DNA of 64,000 bases from Paenibacillus sp. AN1007 (GTDB taxonomy: Bacteria > Bacillota > Bacilli > Paenibacillales > Paenibacillaceae), in assembly GCF_040702995.1 (NCBI RefSeq), contig NZ_CP159992.1, positions 893,501-957,500 on the forward strand, written 5' to 3'. Shown in pieces: positions 43,635 to 53,571 of this stretch (position 1 is the stretch's first letter; the number at the start of each line of letters is the position of its first letter). Below the pieces are notes generated by a model, which saw only the letters and a list, made by a program, of their open reading frames with translations, ran no database searches and was not told the DNA's origin. The translations under genes and the position numbers were made by a program.

Positions 43635-46600
43635 ATGGATATTTCAAAAAAAATGGGCGCAGCAGCTATAGCGTCGATAGTTATTACGCTAAGCACAGCC
43701 ATGCAGTCCAACGTATCGGCAGCATCCTCTCTTCCGTTCAAAGATGTTGAACAGGCTTCGCCTTGGGCTAAGGCGGTTATACTTGAAGCTCAAGAGAAAA
43801 AGATCATGAGTGGAGACCCTAAAGGGTTCTTTCATCCGTTACAGCAGGTTACTCGTCAAGAGGCAGCCGTTTCAATTGCCAAACTTATGGGGCTTGAACT
43901 GGGTGAACATGCAGCTTCTAAGTTTTCGGATGTGTCTCCCGGTTCATGGAGTGCAAGTGCGATTGAAGCCGTGCAAAAAGCGGGATGGATGAATGGAGAT
44001 CCAAGTGGAATGTTTCGTCCACAAGCTGTCGTTACACGGGAGGAACTGGCTTCCATATTGGTTAGAGCAACTCAAACAGATCCAGCGCAAGATCAGGTTG
44101 AAGAGCTGTCGAAGATTAAAGACAATGAGCAGATATCAACGTGGGCTAAAAAATCGGTAACATCTGTTGTCTCGTCCGGTCTGATGACAGGCAATAACGG
44201 CAGCTTTCATCCTCAGCAGCCTGTGCTCCGGCAAGAACTAGCTGCTATTCTAGTACGAATAGATTCTACGGTGGCAAGCAGTCAGCTGCAAACCATCCAG
44301 AAAGTAGAAAACGGTACAGTTACGATTGGAAATAAGCAATATGGGGTAGCCGAAGCATTAAAACCGTTATTTGAGGCTAAAAATGCAGCTGCACTTGCGA
44401 ATGCCGGAGTCCGAATGGAAACGGTAGATGAGCAGATCACCAAAGTGTTAGAGCTCAAACTGGTTGCGCCAGGTCTGGCAGCAGAGGCAGGGAAAAAAGA
44501 GTTCTCAGGGAACGTCGTACTCGATGGTGGACAAGCGGTTATAGCGGGTAACGTAAGAGCTGCAGCAGACTACATAACGATCAGGAACCTCAATATTAGC
44601 GGTGATCTGGAAATTTCAAAAGAACTTGAGAATGATTTTTACGCGGAGAAAGTTACCGTTAAAGGGACAACTTATGTAAAGGGTGGAGATGACAACACGG
44701 TTGTATTCGACCAATCGTCACTTCAGCAAATGAATATCAGCAAGGAAGATGTTCGGGTTGAATCCTTAAACAAAACGGTCATTAAAGAGGTTCATATTGA
44801 CTCCAAGCTTGCGGGGTTGTGGGGAGATGAATCCATCACATATGATACTGTAACGGTAGGAGAAGGAGTTCACAACGCTTCATTATATGCGCACATCCGT
44901 AACTTGGAGATTATCGCAGGTAGTAAGGAAACAAGCATCTCTGGAACAGGGCGTATAGAATCACTCACCATTAAAGGTACAGGAACCATCGCGCTGCAAG
45001 GTACAGGAACGATAGGAACTGTAACAATTAAGGATCGTGCCAGCCAAGTATCGATTCCAACGAATGCTTCCATTCAACGCTTGGTTCTGCCAGAGGGAGT
45101 ATCACCCGAAAAAGTCATTGCAAACTACGATAAGGTCAAAATGCAAATCGCTACGATTAACGGTGTAAGCAATCCGACATTCGTACAACCAAGCTCTGGA
45201 GGAAGTGATTCTTCCGCTAGTGGAGGCAGTGGAGGAAGTACAGGGAATTCAGGAGGAGGGACGCCTTCCAATCCGGGTACACCATCAACTCCTGCGAATC
45301 CAGATCCGACATCATGGTATCCGTATACGTACAAGAGTTATCAGGACCGTACAGAAAATGCAGCTGTTGGTCTGATGACCACAAATAAATCAGGTACAGT
45401 TTATTACATGGCTGTTCGTGCCGATGATCGTGTACGTCCTACAGCGGAACAAGTGAAGAATGGATCACTTCCTGATAACTTGCCTTCAACCCATGGCATG
45501 TTTTCGGTGACAGCGAATCAACCTGTGACGTACAAAGTAGAAGGACTTGAGCCATCCAAAACCTATCATATCTATACCATTTTCAAAAATGGAGAGACGG
45601 GTCAGGAAACGCAGCCGATGTTTATTCATTCGATTATGAATTATCGTGCCAATGACAGCGATGTCCTTCCATACGATAAATCGAACCTGAGCCAGATTAG
45701 GATTCAGTTTACGGGTGTACTCACACCTCCAGCAACAACCACGACTAACCCGGCTGCGATCTTTAAGGATGGTCGCCTGCGAAACTATGGATATGGATTT
45801 ATTGAGATCAAATCGATCCATTGGGATCTAACCATTCCGGAAATGCCTATTCTTAATGTGAATTTTGACCCGGTAACATTGGGAGACGGGACGTCTTATT
45901 CTTTCGATTGGACTTATGTTAAAAATGCGTTGACTATTAAAGATTCAGATGGAAGTGGTTCCCGTTCGTTCGGGGGACATGGCAGTTACTCGGGGCCAAA
46001 TGTTGTCTCGTTGATCACGAAGCAATTATCCATCGAAACGGGCAATCGAATCGACCCAACCAAGGCTGAAGATGTCATGCATATCCTTGGAGCCTACCCC
46101 TCTGAATTGAAAAGGGAACTGGGTTTGATTGAATTTAACGGACAGCATTATCAGAAGGCTTTGGCAGAAAAAGCTGGCCAGTACAGCACATTCAGTGATG
46201 TTAAACAGATTATTGAGACGACTAACCAGCAGTACCCTGCACCGTCCAATACCGAAGCTGGTGTGATCCATAACTTCAATTATGCCGGAACGAACTCCAT
46301 CACAGAATCTTATCTGATAAGGTATGCGGATACACTCCATATTGATGCAGCGCAATACAGCAGTATGAACCAAGCAGCTCGAACCGAAGTTGCTAAAATG
46401 ATCCTAAGTGAGCGCAGTCTTTTACCGGAAAACAAATTTATAAGCATTGAACAGATTCGTCATGCTTACGAGTTGGCCTACACCAAATCGTCCTCTATGC
46501 CCCTATCTCTTTCTTTTGTTGATACGGATAGAGCTGCAGGAACGATTGGAGGGGAAATTAATTGGACACCAGGCACAGATGACACTGCAGTCGTTTCCTA

Positions 46601-47432
46601 TCAGCTGATGTGGGGAAATACGGGGGGAAGCCTGGCTGCAATCAAGACATTGGATAAGTCAGACGGAAACAGCTATACGCTGCCCCAAGGGACGTCCATT
46701 CCTGAAGGAGCAACTCATTTGCTGATTCAAGCTGTGCTGCAAGATGGAATTCATACAGCACCGATCTCTATCGCGATCAAAGATACGCTGCCTTCTGCTC
46801 CTGAGGAACCAGAGGTCAAAGCGGATGAAAAACAAAATATTTTGGTCGGAGCCAATGCAAGTATGGAATTTTCACTTGATGGAAGAAAGTCCTGGATCAC
46901 GTATGATGAAGCCAATCCACCTGTTTTCCCAGGGGATATATACGTACGAGTACGTGTGAAAGCTGATCCGGACAATCAAGTTCCTGCGGGTAATGTGAAA
47001 ACTGTTGATTTTGTAGATAATGTGAAAATGTTTGTTAGTCACAATGATGCCGGCAATATGTTCTTTGCCTCAGAAATGTCCTCTGCAATGGAATATTCAG
47101 TGGATGATGGCAGGACGTGGACCACGTACAGCGAAGAGAACCCACAACAATTTCCAGGGGATCTCACCGTTCTTGTTCGTGAGAAAGGTGGTCAATATCT
47201 GGATGCTGCTCCAGCAAAAGAGTTTAAATTCACATCCGAAGTTCATGTGATGAATTTGAACAATTCAATATCCACCTCTTTACCGACACTTGAATACTCG
47301 AAGAATGATGGAGAATGGACTCCATTGCTCGTCGACCAAACCGTTCCGTTCGAAACGGGGGATTCAGTTCGAGTACGTGAAGCGGCTCAACCTCCTTTTC
47401 AGGCGGGAGCAATCGAGACATTTACTTTCTGA
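43635..47432 (+). CDS. SLH-domain surface protein with Gly/Ser linker and C-terminal repeats
   Basis: About 1265 aa. Signal peptide to about SNVSA-AS, then three S-layer-homology domains (FKDVEQASPWAKAVILEAQE; FSDVSPGSWSASAIEAVQKA; ISTWAKKSVTSVVSSGLMTG) that anchor it to pyruvylated wall polymer. Next comes a beta-helix-like region rich in short strands (VTIKD, LTIKGTGTIALQGTG), then a Gly/Ser/Pro linker near residue 510-560, and an unclassified extracellular region. The last 200 residues hold three repeats with the theme MEYSVDDGRTWTTYSEENP..FPGD, like DUF4073-type modules. AGGAGG lies four bases before ATG 43635. No catalytic motif recognised; probably adhesive or structural. Confidence 0.82.
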   Translation: MDISKKMGAAAIASIVITLSTAMQSNVSAASSLPFKDVEQASPWAKAVILEAQEKKIMSGDPKGFFHPLQQVTRQEAAVSIAKLMGLELGEHAASKFSDVSPGSWSASAIEAVQKAGWMNGDPSGMFRPQAVVTREELASILVRATQTDPAQDQVEELSKIKDNEQISTWAKKSVTSVVSSGLMTGNNGSFHPQQPVLRQELAAILVRIDSTVASSQLQTIQKVENGTVTIGNKQYGVAEALKPLFEAKNAAALANAGVRMETVDEQITKVLELKLVAPGLAAEAGKKEFSGNVVLDGGQAVIAGNVRAAADYITIRNLNISGDLEISKELENDFYAEKVTVKGTTYVKGGDDNTVVFDQSSLQQMNISKEDVRVESLNKTVIKEVHIDSKLAGLWGDESITYDTVTVGEGVHNASLYAHIRNLEIIAGSKETSISGTGRIESLTIKGTGTIALQGTGTIGTVTIKDRASQVSIPTNASIQRLVLPEGVSPEKVIANYDKVKMQIATINGVSNPTFVQPSSGGSDSSASGGSGGSTGNSGGGTPSNPGTPSTPANPDPTSWYPYTYKSYQDRTENAAVGLMTTNKSGTVYYMAVRADDRVRPTAEQVKNGSLPDNLPSTHGMFSVTANQPVTYKVEGLEPSKTYHIYTIFKNGETGQETQPMFIHSIMNYRANDSDVLPYDKSNLSQIRIQFTGVLTPPATTTTNPAAIFKDGRLRNYGYGFIEIKSIHWDLTIPEMPILNVNFDPVTLGDGTSYSFDWTYVKNALTIKDSDGSGSRSFGGHGSYSGPNVVSLITKQLSIETGNRIDPTKAEDVMHILGAYPSELKRELGLIEFNGQHYQKALAEKAGQYSTFSDVKQIIETTNQQYPAPSNTEAGVIHNFNYAGTNSITESYLIRYADTLHIDAAQYSSMNQAARTEVAKMILSERSLLPENKFISIEQIRHAYELAYTKSSSMPLSLSFVDTDRAAGTIGGEINWTPGTDDTAVVSYQLMWGNTGGSLAAIKTLDKSDGNSYTLPQGTSIPEGATHLLIQAVLQDGIHTAPISIAIKDTLPSAPEEPEVKADEKQNILVGANASMEFSLDGRKSWITYDEANPPVFPGDIYVRVRVKADPDNQVPAGNVKTVDFVDNVKMFVSHNDAGNMFFASEMSSAMEYSVDDGRTWTTYSEENPQQFPGDLTVLVREKGGQYLDAAPAKEFKFTSEVHVMNLNNSISTSLPTLEYSKNDGEWTPLLVDQTVPFETGDSVRVREAAQPPFQAGAIETFTF

Positions 47433-47494
47433 AAAAGTAATGTTATCCCGATAAAGTACTTCGTGATTAAGTACCTCTATAATCTATAATTTAT

Positions 47495-47533
47495 AAAGCC
47501 TCACTCATTTCTAGGAAATCAGTGGGGCTTTAC
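47495..47533 (+). terminator. Rho-independent terminator after the SLH gene
   Basis: AAAGCCTCACT (47495-47505) pairs with AGTGGGGCTTT (47521-47531), with one G-T pair; a short T-rich tail follows. Confidence 0.7.
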
Positions 47534-47579
47534 TTCTATTCAGATGAGTAATAACAGCAAGAACGCAATTTTAAAACCA

Positions 47580-47614
47580 AAAGCCCCGGTCGATCGTGAT
47601 GATCGCGGGGCTTT
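47580..47614 (-). terminator. Terminator of the DedA gene
   Basis: AAAGCCCCG (47580-47588) pairs with CGGGGCTTT (47606-47614); read on the minus strand the stem is followed by TTGGTTTT. It lies downstream of the minus-strand DedA gene. Confidence 0.75.
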
Positions 47615-47652
47615 AAATCTACCTTCCTTACTTCAACAAGCCTTCATCTTGC

Positions 47653-48246
47653 CTAAGCCGGTCTTTTTTTCCAACGTTTCAGTAGCATATACAAGCCGAA
47701 TCCGATCAGGAAGATCATGCCTGCCGGGATGACATACGGTTTAACGACGTCGCCAACTTCTTCCCATTGTGCGCCCAGTTTGTAGCCGAGATAGACGTAA
47801 ATGGATGTGATCGGAAGCATGGCAAGAAAGGTAAAGATACTAAACTTGAATACGTTCATCTTGGCCATGCCGCAGGGGATGGAGATGACGGTGCGAATGC
47901 CGGGCACAAAGCGTCCGTAGAACGCGACCCCGCTGCCGTATTTCTCAAAAAATCGATCTGAAGCTTCCACATGGTGAGGGCGAATGAGGAAGTATTTGCC
48001 GTACTTCTCCACCATCGGTCTGCCGCCGTAACGTCCGAGAGCATACAACGTCAAGGGACCGAATGTGCCGCCAACGGTTCCTGCCAGGATCGCCAGCCAC
48101 AGCTTCATATCTCCGAGGTATACCCAATATCCCGCCATGGGCAGCACCAGTTCAGCAGGGACAAATTCAAACGACAACGCGATAACAAGACCTGCGTACG
48201 ACAAATCCTTAAAGAAAAGTATAAATTGCGTAATCCACTCCGTCAT
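47653..48246 (-). CDS. DedA-family membrane protein
   Basis: About 197 aa with four to five helices. The family signatures EFVPAELVLPMAGYWVYLG, GTVGGTFGPLTLYALGRYGG and FYGRFVPGIRTVISIPCGMAKM (including the functionally important Arg) are present. DedA proteins are flippases for undecaprenyl phosphate or other lipids and help keep membrane potential. The start at 48246 follows GGAGGG; the frame extends five codons further upstream without a site. Monocistronic. Confidence 0.9.
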   Translation of the reverse strand: MTEWITQFILFFKDLSYAGLVIALSFEFVPAELVLPMAGYWVYLGDMKLWLAILAGTVGGTFGPLTLYALGRYGGRPMVEKYGKYFLIRPHHVEASDRFFEKYGSGVAFYGRFVPGIRTVISIPCGMAKMNVFKFSIFTFLAMLPITSIYVYLGYKLGAQWEEVGDVVKPYVIPAGMIFLIGFGLYMLLKRWKKRPA

Positions 48247-48261
48247 GCTTTCCCTCCACAA

Positions 48262-48636
48262 ATCTATCTATTTTTGATATAAGTAGGCATCTCTTTCTCT
48301 TCAGAGTAACAAGTACGAACGACGGTTGTCAAAACTCACAGATTCACCGATTTTATCCGGTCAACACGGGATATGTTAGCCTGTACATAAGCCCTGCAGG
48401 AGTCCAAAGGTACATACGGACCACCATGGTCTAAGGTTTCTTATTACTTATAATCGTTCTGGACCCAATATGAATCTAGGAGACAAAGACGCTCTGAAAA
48501 TGTTTCCAATTATAGTATGATAAGACTATCGCTAGATTTGCCGCACAGGGCCTGGATTAGTTCTGCGGCGATCAGAAGAAGGCCAGTTAGTTGTTTATGA
48601 AGACCATCCTATACATATAGAGAAGGAGAGCAGAAC
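48262..48636. other. Intergenic promoter region, nothing decisive
   Basis: 375 bp between divergent genes (DedA minus, GNAT fusion plus). A small ACCATGGT palindrome lies near 48423-48430. No confident -35/-10 pair or terminator was found. Confidence 0.3.
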
Positions 48637-51600
48637 ATGAGCGTACAACCCATCATCGATCAGATTCAGATTGTTGAATACGACCATTCTTACGCTGCCA
48701 GTGTGGCAGAGATGTGGAATCGAAGCAATGAGAGCTGGGGAGGCGGCACAAGGCAGAGAACAGAGGAGGCCACTCGCCAAGAGATGGAGAACTCCTCTAA
48801 TCTTCACGTGTTTCTGGCGATTCATAACGAAGAGGTCGTCGGTTTTTGCAGCTTTGCCCATTATCGATTCGACGAGAATGCACTATATGTACCCCTGCTT
48901 AACGTGCGCCCGGACTACCATGGTTACAAAATTGGCCGTAATCTGATTTTGAAGGCAGTGGAGAAAACGGTGCAGGCCGGGTGGCCGCGTCTGGATCTGT
49001 TCACTTGGCCGGGTAATACCAAGGCGGTGCCGATGTACAAGAAGTGCGGATTTTTCTGGGAGAAAAAAGACGAGAGCGTACACCTGATGAACTTTATCCC
49101 GACGGTGCTGCAGACGGAGGCACTTGCGCCGTACTTCGAAACACTGGATTGGTACGCGGACAGTACGCGTGAACTTGTTATTGAACCGGATGGACGTGAG
49201 CATCAGGGGTTTGATTACTTTGACTACTCTTGGAGTAAAGGAGACACTTCCCTTCGGGTATCTTTTGAAAAAACAGGCCGCGGACTGGCCGCGATCGAAA
49301 CACCGGATTACGAAATTCACACCGAAGTTGACGAGCATAATCTGGTGTTTGGTTCAAGTTATCCCGTGCGTTATCATATCCAAAATAAATCAGCTGCCGC
49401 TCTTGCCATCGAGATCAGCGGACAGGATGACAAAAACATCCGTTTTGCTCTGCATACCGTGCAGACGGTGCAGCCGGGTGAAATGATCACGGTAGATGGA
49501 GTATTTCACCTTGATCCGGTGACAGAAGAACAGGACAAAAACAAAACCCATCCGGTCATCAGCAGTACCTGGCTTATTAACGGGAAGAAGGCTCATTTCC
49601 GGCTCGGTATCCACCCCAAATTTCCTGCCAAAATCACATCTGTGCTGCCTGTGAAGGAGCTGTATCCGGGTGTCCCGGCAGAACTGCTGCTGAATGTGGA
49701 AAACAATGTGGATGCTGAAACGGAATTCAATCTGGAGCTGCCTGCAGATGAATTCCTGGATTGGACGGAGCGCAGGCTGCGCTTTACGGTGCCCGCAAAG
49801 GGGAAATGCTCTGTGCCCGTTCCATTTACGCTGCATACGTATGGCATCTATGCACAGGACATTGAGATTACCGCTGCTCCGGCAGGGGGATCGGAGATTT
49901 CTTTTACAAGAAAACTGTCTGTGCTGATGAAGGGCATCGAAGGCAGGTACGGCGGGGAGGCAAACGGCCAGTGGGTTGTCGTGAACGGTGCATTTTCTCT
50001 TCATATGAACAAACATGATAACGTCATGTGGATTGAATACCCCGGGTCGCGTCATTCGTTCTGGTGGAACTATCCGAAGCTGGGTAAGCCGTATTCGGAA
50101 GAGCTGTCCAGAAAAGAAGCCAAAGAAGTGAACATTGCTGCAGAGGGCAGTTATCAGGTTCTTGAGGCGGTCTATGAATTGGAAAATTTCCCGGGACTGC
50201 TGTTGAAAACGATTGCCAAGCTGTCCGCGAGCGGAATGGCCACGTTCTCTCATGAGGTTGTAAATACACGTGATACGGCATGGGAAGAAGAACTCTTCCT
50301 GATGGATAACTTCGGCTTCTATGGAAACGGGCTCATATTACCATACCAAGGCCGTTTTGTGGATATGGGTGATGACTACGCTGGAGATCCAAACCACTGG
50401 GATAGTGGGCAGATTACAGAGAACTGGCTGTTCTGCAAGGAAGAGTACGGGACATGCGGCATCTATTGGGACCCTTCGCTGAAACTGATTAAACCTGAAT
50501 ATACACTGGGACTGCAGCATGAGCTTGGACGCTTGAAGGCTGGAGCTTCGGTACATACCAAGGAAACGGTGTTTGCGCTGAATACGTTTGGGAAATGGTC
50601 GGATTTCCGTGCATTTGCCCGTAAACAACCGAATCAGACCATCCCGATGCTGGATAGTCATCTGGATGTGACGTTGAATGGCGGGAATCCATTTACCCCG
50701 GATGTACTTCAGGCAGAGCTGAACGAACGTAAGCTTGTTCCACTTGCAGGTACATTGGAACTGTATGTGCAGCAGGGTGGCGAACCGGAAATGAAGGCGG
50801 GTACGATAGCGTTCGATGCGGCAGAACATCTGGACGCAGCCAAGCTGGAGTTTGCGCCCAAGGACATTGGAACGGCAGGGAATCTCCGTGATCTGCAGCA
50901 TTCAGAGTCCGCAGCCCGTCCTGACCAGCCTGAGCACATCGGCGGCTGGAAAGTACGCGGTGTATATCGTGGAGAAGACCGAATTCAGGAGCGAACAGCC
51001 CTCTGGTTTCCACAGACAAGGTCGGAAGTCCAGCAGAAGATTGAAGAGGGAGCAGCGGAATCAGGGACATTGTATACCGTAAACAATGGTGTATTATCCA
51101 TTACGGCTGATCCGGCTTTCGCTGGTGTAATACACTCACTGAAAGTTCAGGGAGAGGAATGGCTGGACAGCTCCTATCCTGAACCTGCTCCTCGTTCATG
51201 GTGGAATCCGTGGTATGGCGGAATGACTGTCGATATTCCGGGCATGAATGGGTTCAGTCGTCAATTGGAGCAAACGAGTATATCGTGGTCGGAACAAGAG
51301 GATCAATTCGGCAATGTTTGGAAAGGCATGAAAACGAGTATCTGCATCGACAAACATGAAGCGAATCGGGGAATGACGGTTCAGCAGCATTATCTGATGC
51401 TGCCGGGTGTTCCGGTGCTGTGTACGTTAGTTTCTGTAACCAACAAGAGCGGTCTGACACGCGCGAATTACACGATTACAGAAGCGCGTTTCTTCAAACC
51501 TGCGGATGCGTATACAGAAGGCTGGATCGAGCAGCCGAACGAGGACCGTTTCCCGCTGGGGAAGGTGGATATCGGCCTGCCATTACGGAATATTTTTCGA

Positions 51601-51864
51601 ACAGGCTCTACTTCACGGCATAACATGCTGCATGCGATTAATCGTTACCCTAATCAGAGTGCCTGGGCTTTTGCCAACAATCTGGTGACCGGACATAACG
51701 TAACGCATGAGCTTACGTTGAAAGACGGAGAAACCGTCTGGACGGAGCCGACATATCTTGTGCTGGGGCCGATCCCGCTTCAACCGGCGGATGTACATGA
51801 TCTGTTGAAGCTCAACTTTGTAACAACGACAAGCGAAGAGGAGGACTCCGATGCCCATCATTGA
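48637..51864 (+). CDS. GNAT acetyltransferase domain fused to a giant beta-rich protein
   Basis: 1075 aa, no signal peptide. Residues 1-150 are a GNAT domain (QIVEYDHSYAASVAEMW; acetyl-CoA loop VRPDYHGYKIGRNLILKAVEK; PMYKKCGFF). The remaining 900 residues are mostly beta, first with CARDB/Ig-like strands (YPVRYHIQNKSAAALAIEI; LYPGVPAELLLNVENNV), then with galactose-mutarotase-like segments rich in aromatic residues (RHSFWWNYPKLGKPYSEE; RSWWNPWYGGMTVDIPGMN). GAAGGAGAG precedes the ATG. The stop overlaps the following amidohydrolase gene by 14 bp. A carbohydrate-linked role is a guess; I do not know a characterised member. Confidence 0.7.
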   Translation: MSVQPIIDQIQIVEYDHSYAASVAEMWNRSNESWGGGTRQRTEEATRQEMENSSNLHVFLAIHNEEVVGFCSFAHYRFDENALYVPLLNVRPDYHGYKIGRNLILKAVEKTVQAGWPRLDLFTWPGNTKAVPMYKKCGFFWEKKDESVHLMNFIPTVLQTEALAPYFETLDWYADSTRELVIEPDGREHQGFDYFDYSWSKGDTSLRVSFEKTGRGLAAIETPDYEIHTEVDEHNLVFGSSYPVRYHIQNKSAAALAIEISGQDDKNIRFALHTVQTVQPGEMITVDGVFHLDPVTEEQDKNKTHPVISSTWLINGKKAHFRLGIHPKFPAKITSVLPVKELYPGVPAELLLNVENNVDAETEFNLELPADEFLDWTERRLRFTVPAKGKCSVPVPFTLHTYGIYAQDIEITAAPAGGSEISFTRKLSVLMKGIEGRYGGEANGQWVVVNGAFSLHMNKHDNVMWIEYPGSRHSFWWNYPKLGKPYSEELSRKEAKEVNIAAEGSYQVLEAVYELENFPGLLLKTIAKLSASGMATFSHEVVNTRDTAWEEELFLMDNFGFYGNGLILPYQGRFVDMGDDYAGDPNHWDSGQITENWLFCKEEYGTCGIYWDPSLKLIKPEYTLGLQHELGRLKAGASVHTKETVFALNTFGKWSDFRAFARKQPNQTIPMLDSHLDVTLNGGNPFTPDVLQAELNERKLVPLAGTLELYVQQGGEPEMKAGTIAFDAAEHLDAAKLEFAPKDIGTAGNLRDLQHSESAARPDQPEHIGGWKVRGVYRGEDRIQERTALWFPQTRSEVQQKIEEGAAESGTLYTVNNGVLSITADPAFAGVIHSLKVQGEEWLDSSYPEPAPRSWWNPWYGGMTVDIPGMNGFSRQLEQTSISWSEQEDQFGNVWKGMKTSICIDKHEANRGMTVQQHYLMLPGVPVLCTLVSVTNKSGLTRANYTITEARFFKPADAYTEGWIEQPNEDRFPLGKVDIGLPLRNIFRTGSTSRHNMLHAINRYPNQSAWAFANNLVTGHNVTHELTLKDGETVWTEPTYLVLGPIPLQPADVHDLLKLNFVTTTSEEEDSDAHH

Positions 51865-52729
51865 TATTCATATTCATCTGTCGGATATCGACAGCTTTCA
51901 CCGTACCGCAATTGATTTGTCCAAAGTAGACTACAGCACGGCTGGCCTCAAAGCGGAATTTGACCGAAATGATGTTATCCTTGGCATCGGCATGGGGGTC
52001 AGCGAGCAGACAAAGGGGGCTTTCCCGGATTCCAGTTCCCCTAACCCGATGAGGCTGGACCTGGAAGAACAGGTTCCATCGTTTCTGATGGAATGTGTCG
52101 GGATTAACCCGAACCGGCTGGACGGCAAGCATGCTCAGGATGAGCTGGACCGGATCGAAGCCAGACTGCAGCTGCCCGAGATTGCGGGAATCAAGCTGTA
52201 TGCCGGATATTACCATCACTATGTGTATGACAAAATCTATACCCCGGTCTATGAACTGGCGGCAAAATACAATCTGCCTGTGGTCATCCATACCGGAGAC
52301 ACCTACTCGATGAACGGACTGCTTAAATACGCGCATCCGTTAACGGTGGACGAGCTTGCCCTGCAGCAGCGGGGCGTTAACTTTATGATCTGCCACCTGG
52401 GCGATCCTTGGGTGATGGATGCGGCCGAGGTAGTGGCAAAAAATCCTAACGTGTATGCGGATTTGTCAGGACTGGTGGTCGGAGATCGGCCTCACTTCGA
52501 ACGCTTTATGAACGAACCGTTATTCATGGATCATTTCCGCCGAGCCTTGGTCTACTCGGATCATTACGAGAAGATGCTGTTCGGTACCGATTGGCCGCTG
52601 GCCCCGATCGACTTGTATGCTGAATTTGTGCGCAGACTGGTGCCGGAGCAGCATCATGAGAAAGTCTTTTATGAGAATGCCTTTGGCTTGTTCCCGCGCA
52701 TTAGCCAGCGAATTGCGGAGCTTTCCTAA
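51851..52729 (+). CDS. Amidohydrolase_2-type metal-dependent hydrolase
   Basis: 292 aa cytoplasmic TIM-barrel enzyme. IIDIHIHLSD (HxH), AGIKLYAGYYHHYV, LPVVIHTGDT, MICHLGDPW and LFGTDWPLAP give the metal and catalytic residues in the order of the amidohydrolase-related family (decarboxylases, lactonases). The start overlaps the GNAT-fusion gene, and GAAGAGGAGG sits inside that gene, so translation is coupled and a joint pathway is likely. Substrate unknown. Confidence 0.85.
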   Translation: MPIIDIHIHLSDIDSFHRTAIDLSKVDYSTAGLKAEFDRNDVILGIGMGVSEQTKGAFPDSSSPNPMRLDLEEQVPSFLMECVGINPNRLDGKHAQDELDRIEARLQLPEIAGIKLYAGYYHHYVYDKIYTPVYELAAKYNLPVVIHTGDTYSMNGLLKYAHPLTVDELALQQRGVNFMICHLGDPWVMDAAEVVAKNPNVYADLSGLVVGDRPHFERFMNEPLFMDHFRRALVYSDHYEKMLFGTDWPLAPIDLYAEFVRRLVPEQHHEKVFYENAFGLFPRISQRIAELS

Positions 52730-52816
52730 CAGCCTAACGATAATGGGATGCATGAAACAATACGCATCACTGTCCATGTCTGTAAGTATCTTCATATTTA
52801 ATGCATATTCCACCCC

Positions 52817-52848
52817 AAAAAACCTGCCGTTTTGCCGGCAGGTTTTTT
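52817..52848. terminator. Bidirectional rho-independent terminator
   Basis: ACCTGCCG (52822-52829) pairs with CGGCAGGT (52836-52843), with AAAAA before and TTTTT after, so it works for both converging genes. Confidence 0.88.
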
Positions 52849-52907
52849 CGCTGTCTATATCCTGAAAAGTTAAGCTTCGTTCAGCTGCCATCCACAATCG
52901 ATGTGAG

Positions 52908-53318
52908 CTATAATCGCAGATCCTTTTGGTTGTACTCTCGCGAAGAACCTTCCTGCTTCAGATACATTTTGCTGGGCTGATGAAGCAGCAGGGTGAGCAG
53001 CATGAAAACGTGCAGCAGGACGAGAAGGCTTGGAATAAACAAAACAGTGAAGAACAGGGTTAGACTCATGAATGTAATCGTCAGCTTATAGCTCTGTCCT
53101 GAGATATACATGATCGTCAGGAGCGGGGGAGCCAGAATCAAAATGATTCGAAGCGCAATGTTGGCAAAGTAGGCGACCTGATCGAATAGCGGAAATGCGG
53201 AGTAATCCGCACTGCTGCGGAATACATCTGCAACCAGGAATGCCATGGAAATGCCAATGAAGATGGACTGCAGTCCCAGAAGGGCACGGATGACATTTAA
53301 TAAAGTGGGCATTTTCAT
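52908..53318 (-). CDS. Four-helix membrane protein, hypothetical
   Basis: About 136 aa from ATG 53318; an upstream in-frame ATG at 53363 would add 15 residues. An AGAGAGGAA site lies upstream of 53318 at a longish spacing. Four hydrophobic helices are visible (LLNVIRALLGLQSIFIGISMAFLV; VAYFANIALRIILILAPPLL; FMSLTLFFTVLFIPSLLVLLHVFMLLTLLL). The C-terminus is charged. Family not recognised. Confidence 0.65.
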   Translation of the reverse strand: MKMPTLLNVIRALLGLQSIFIGISMAFLVADVFRSSADYSAFPLFDQVAYFANIALRIILILAPPLLTIMYISGQSYKLTITFMSLTLFFTVLFIPSLLVLLHVFMLLTLLLHQPSKMYLKQEGSSREYNQKDLRL

Positions 53319-53571
53319 ATAAAAATATCGTTCCTCTCTCTTCACAATATGTAGTTCATCCATTATACGATGATAATGTTATATTTTGTATTACCCTGAA
53401 GTCCACTTTTGCTAATCCATTCAAACGACTTTTGTCCTGCATATAAACCTTAGGCTGATATTTTTTTATGCAAGCGCTTTATAACTGGACGATTATTTAA
53501 TAACAACCGATATTAAAATAGCGCATATTATATGGATTCTACACAAATGAGGATGGATGGTGGAAGTATTT

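Noticed and set aside
49390..50253. 287-codon minus-strand frame inside the GNAT fusion gene
   Set aside because: Antisense shadow of a strongly coding region, with no ribosome-binding site.
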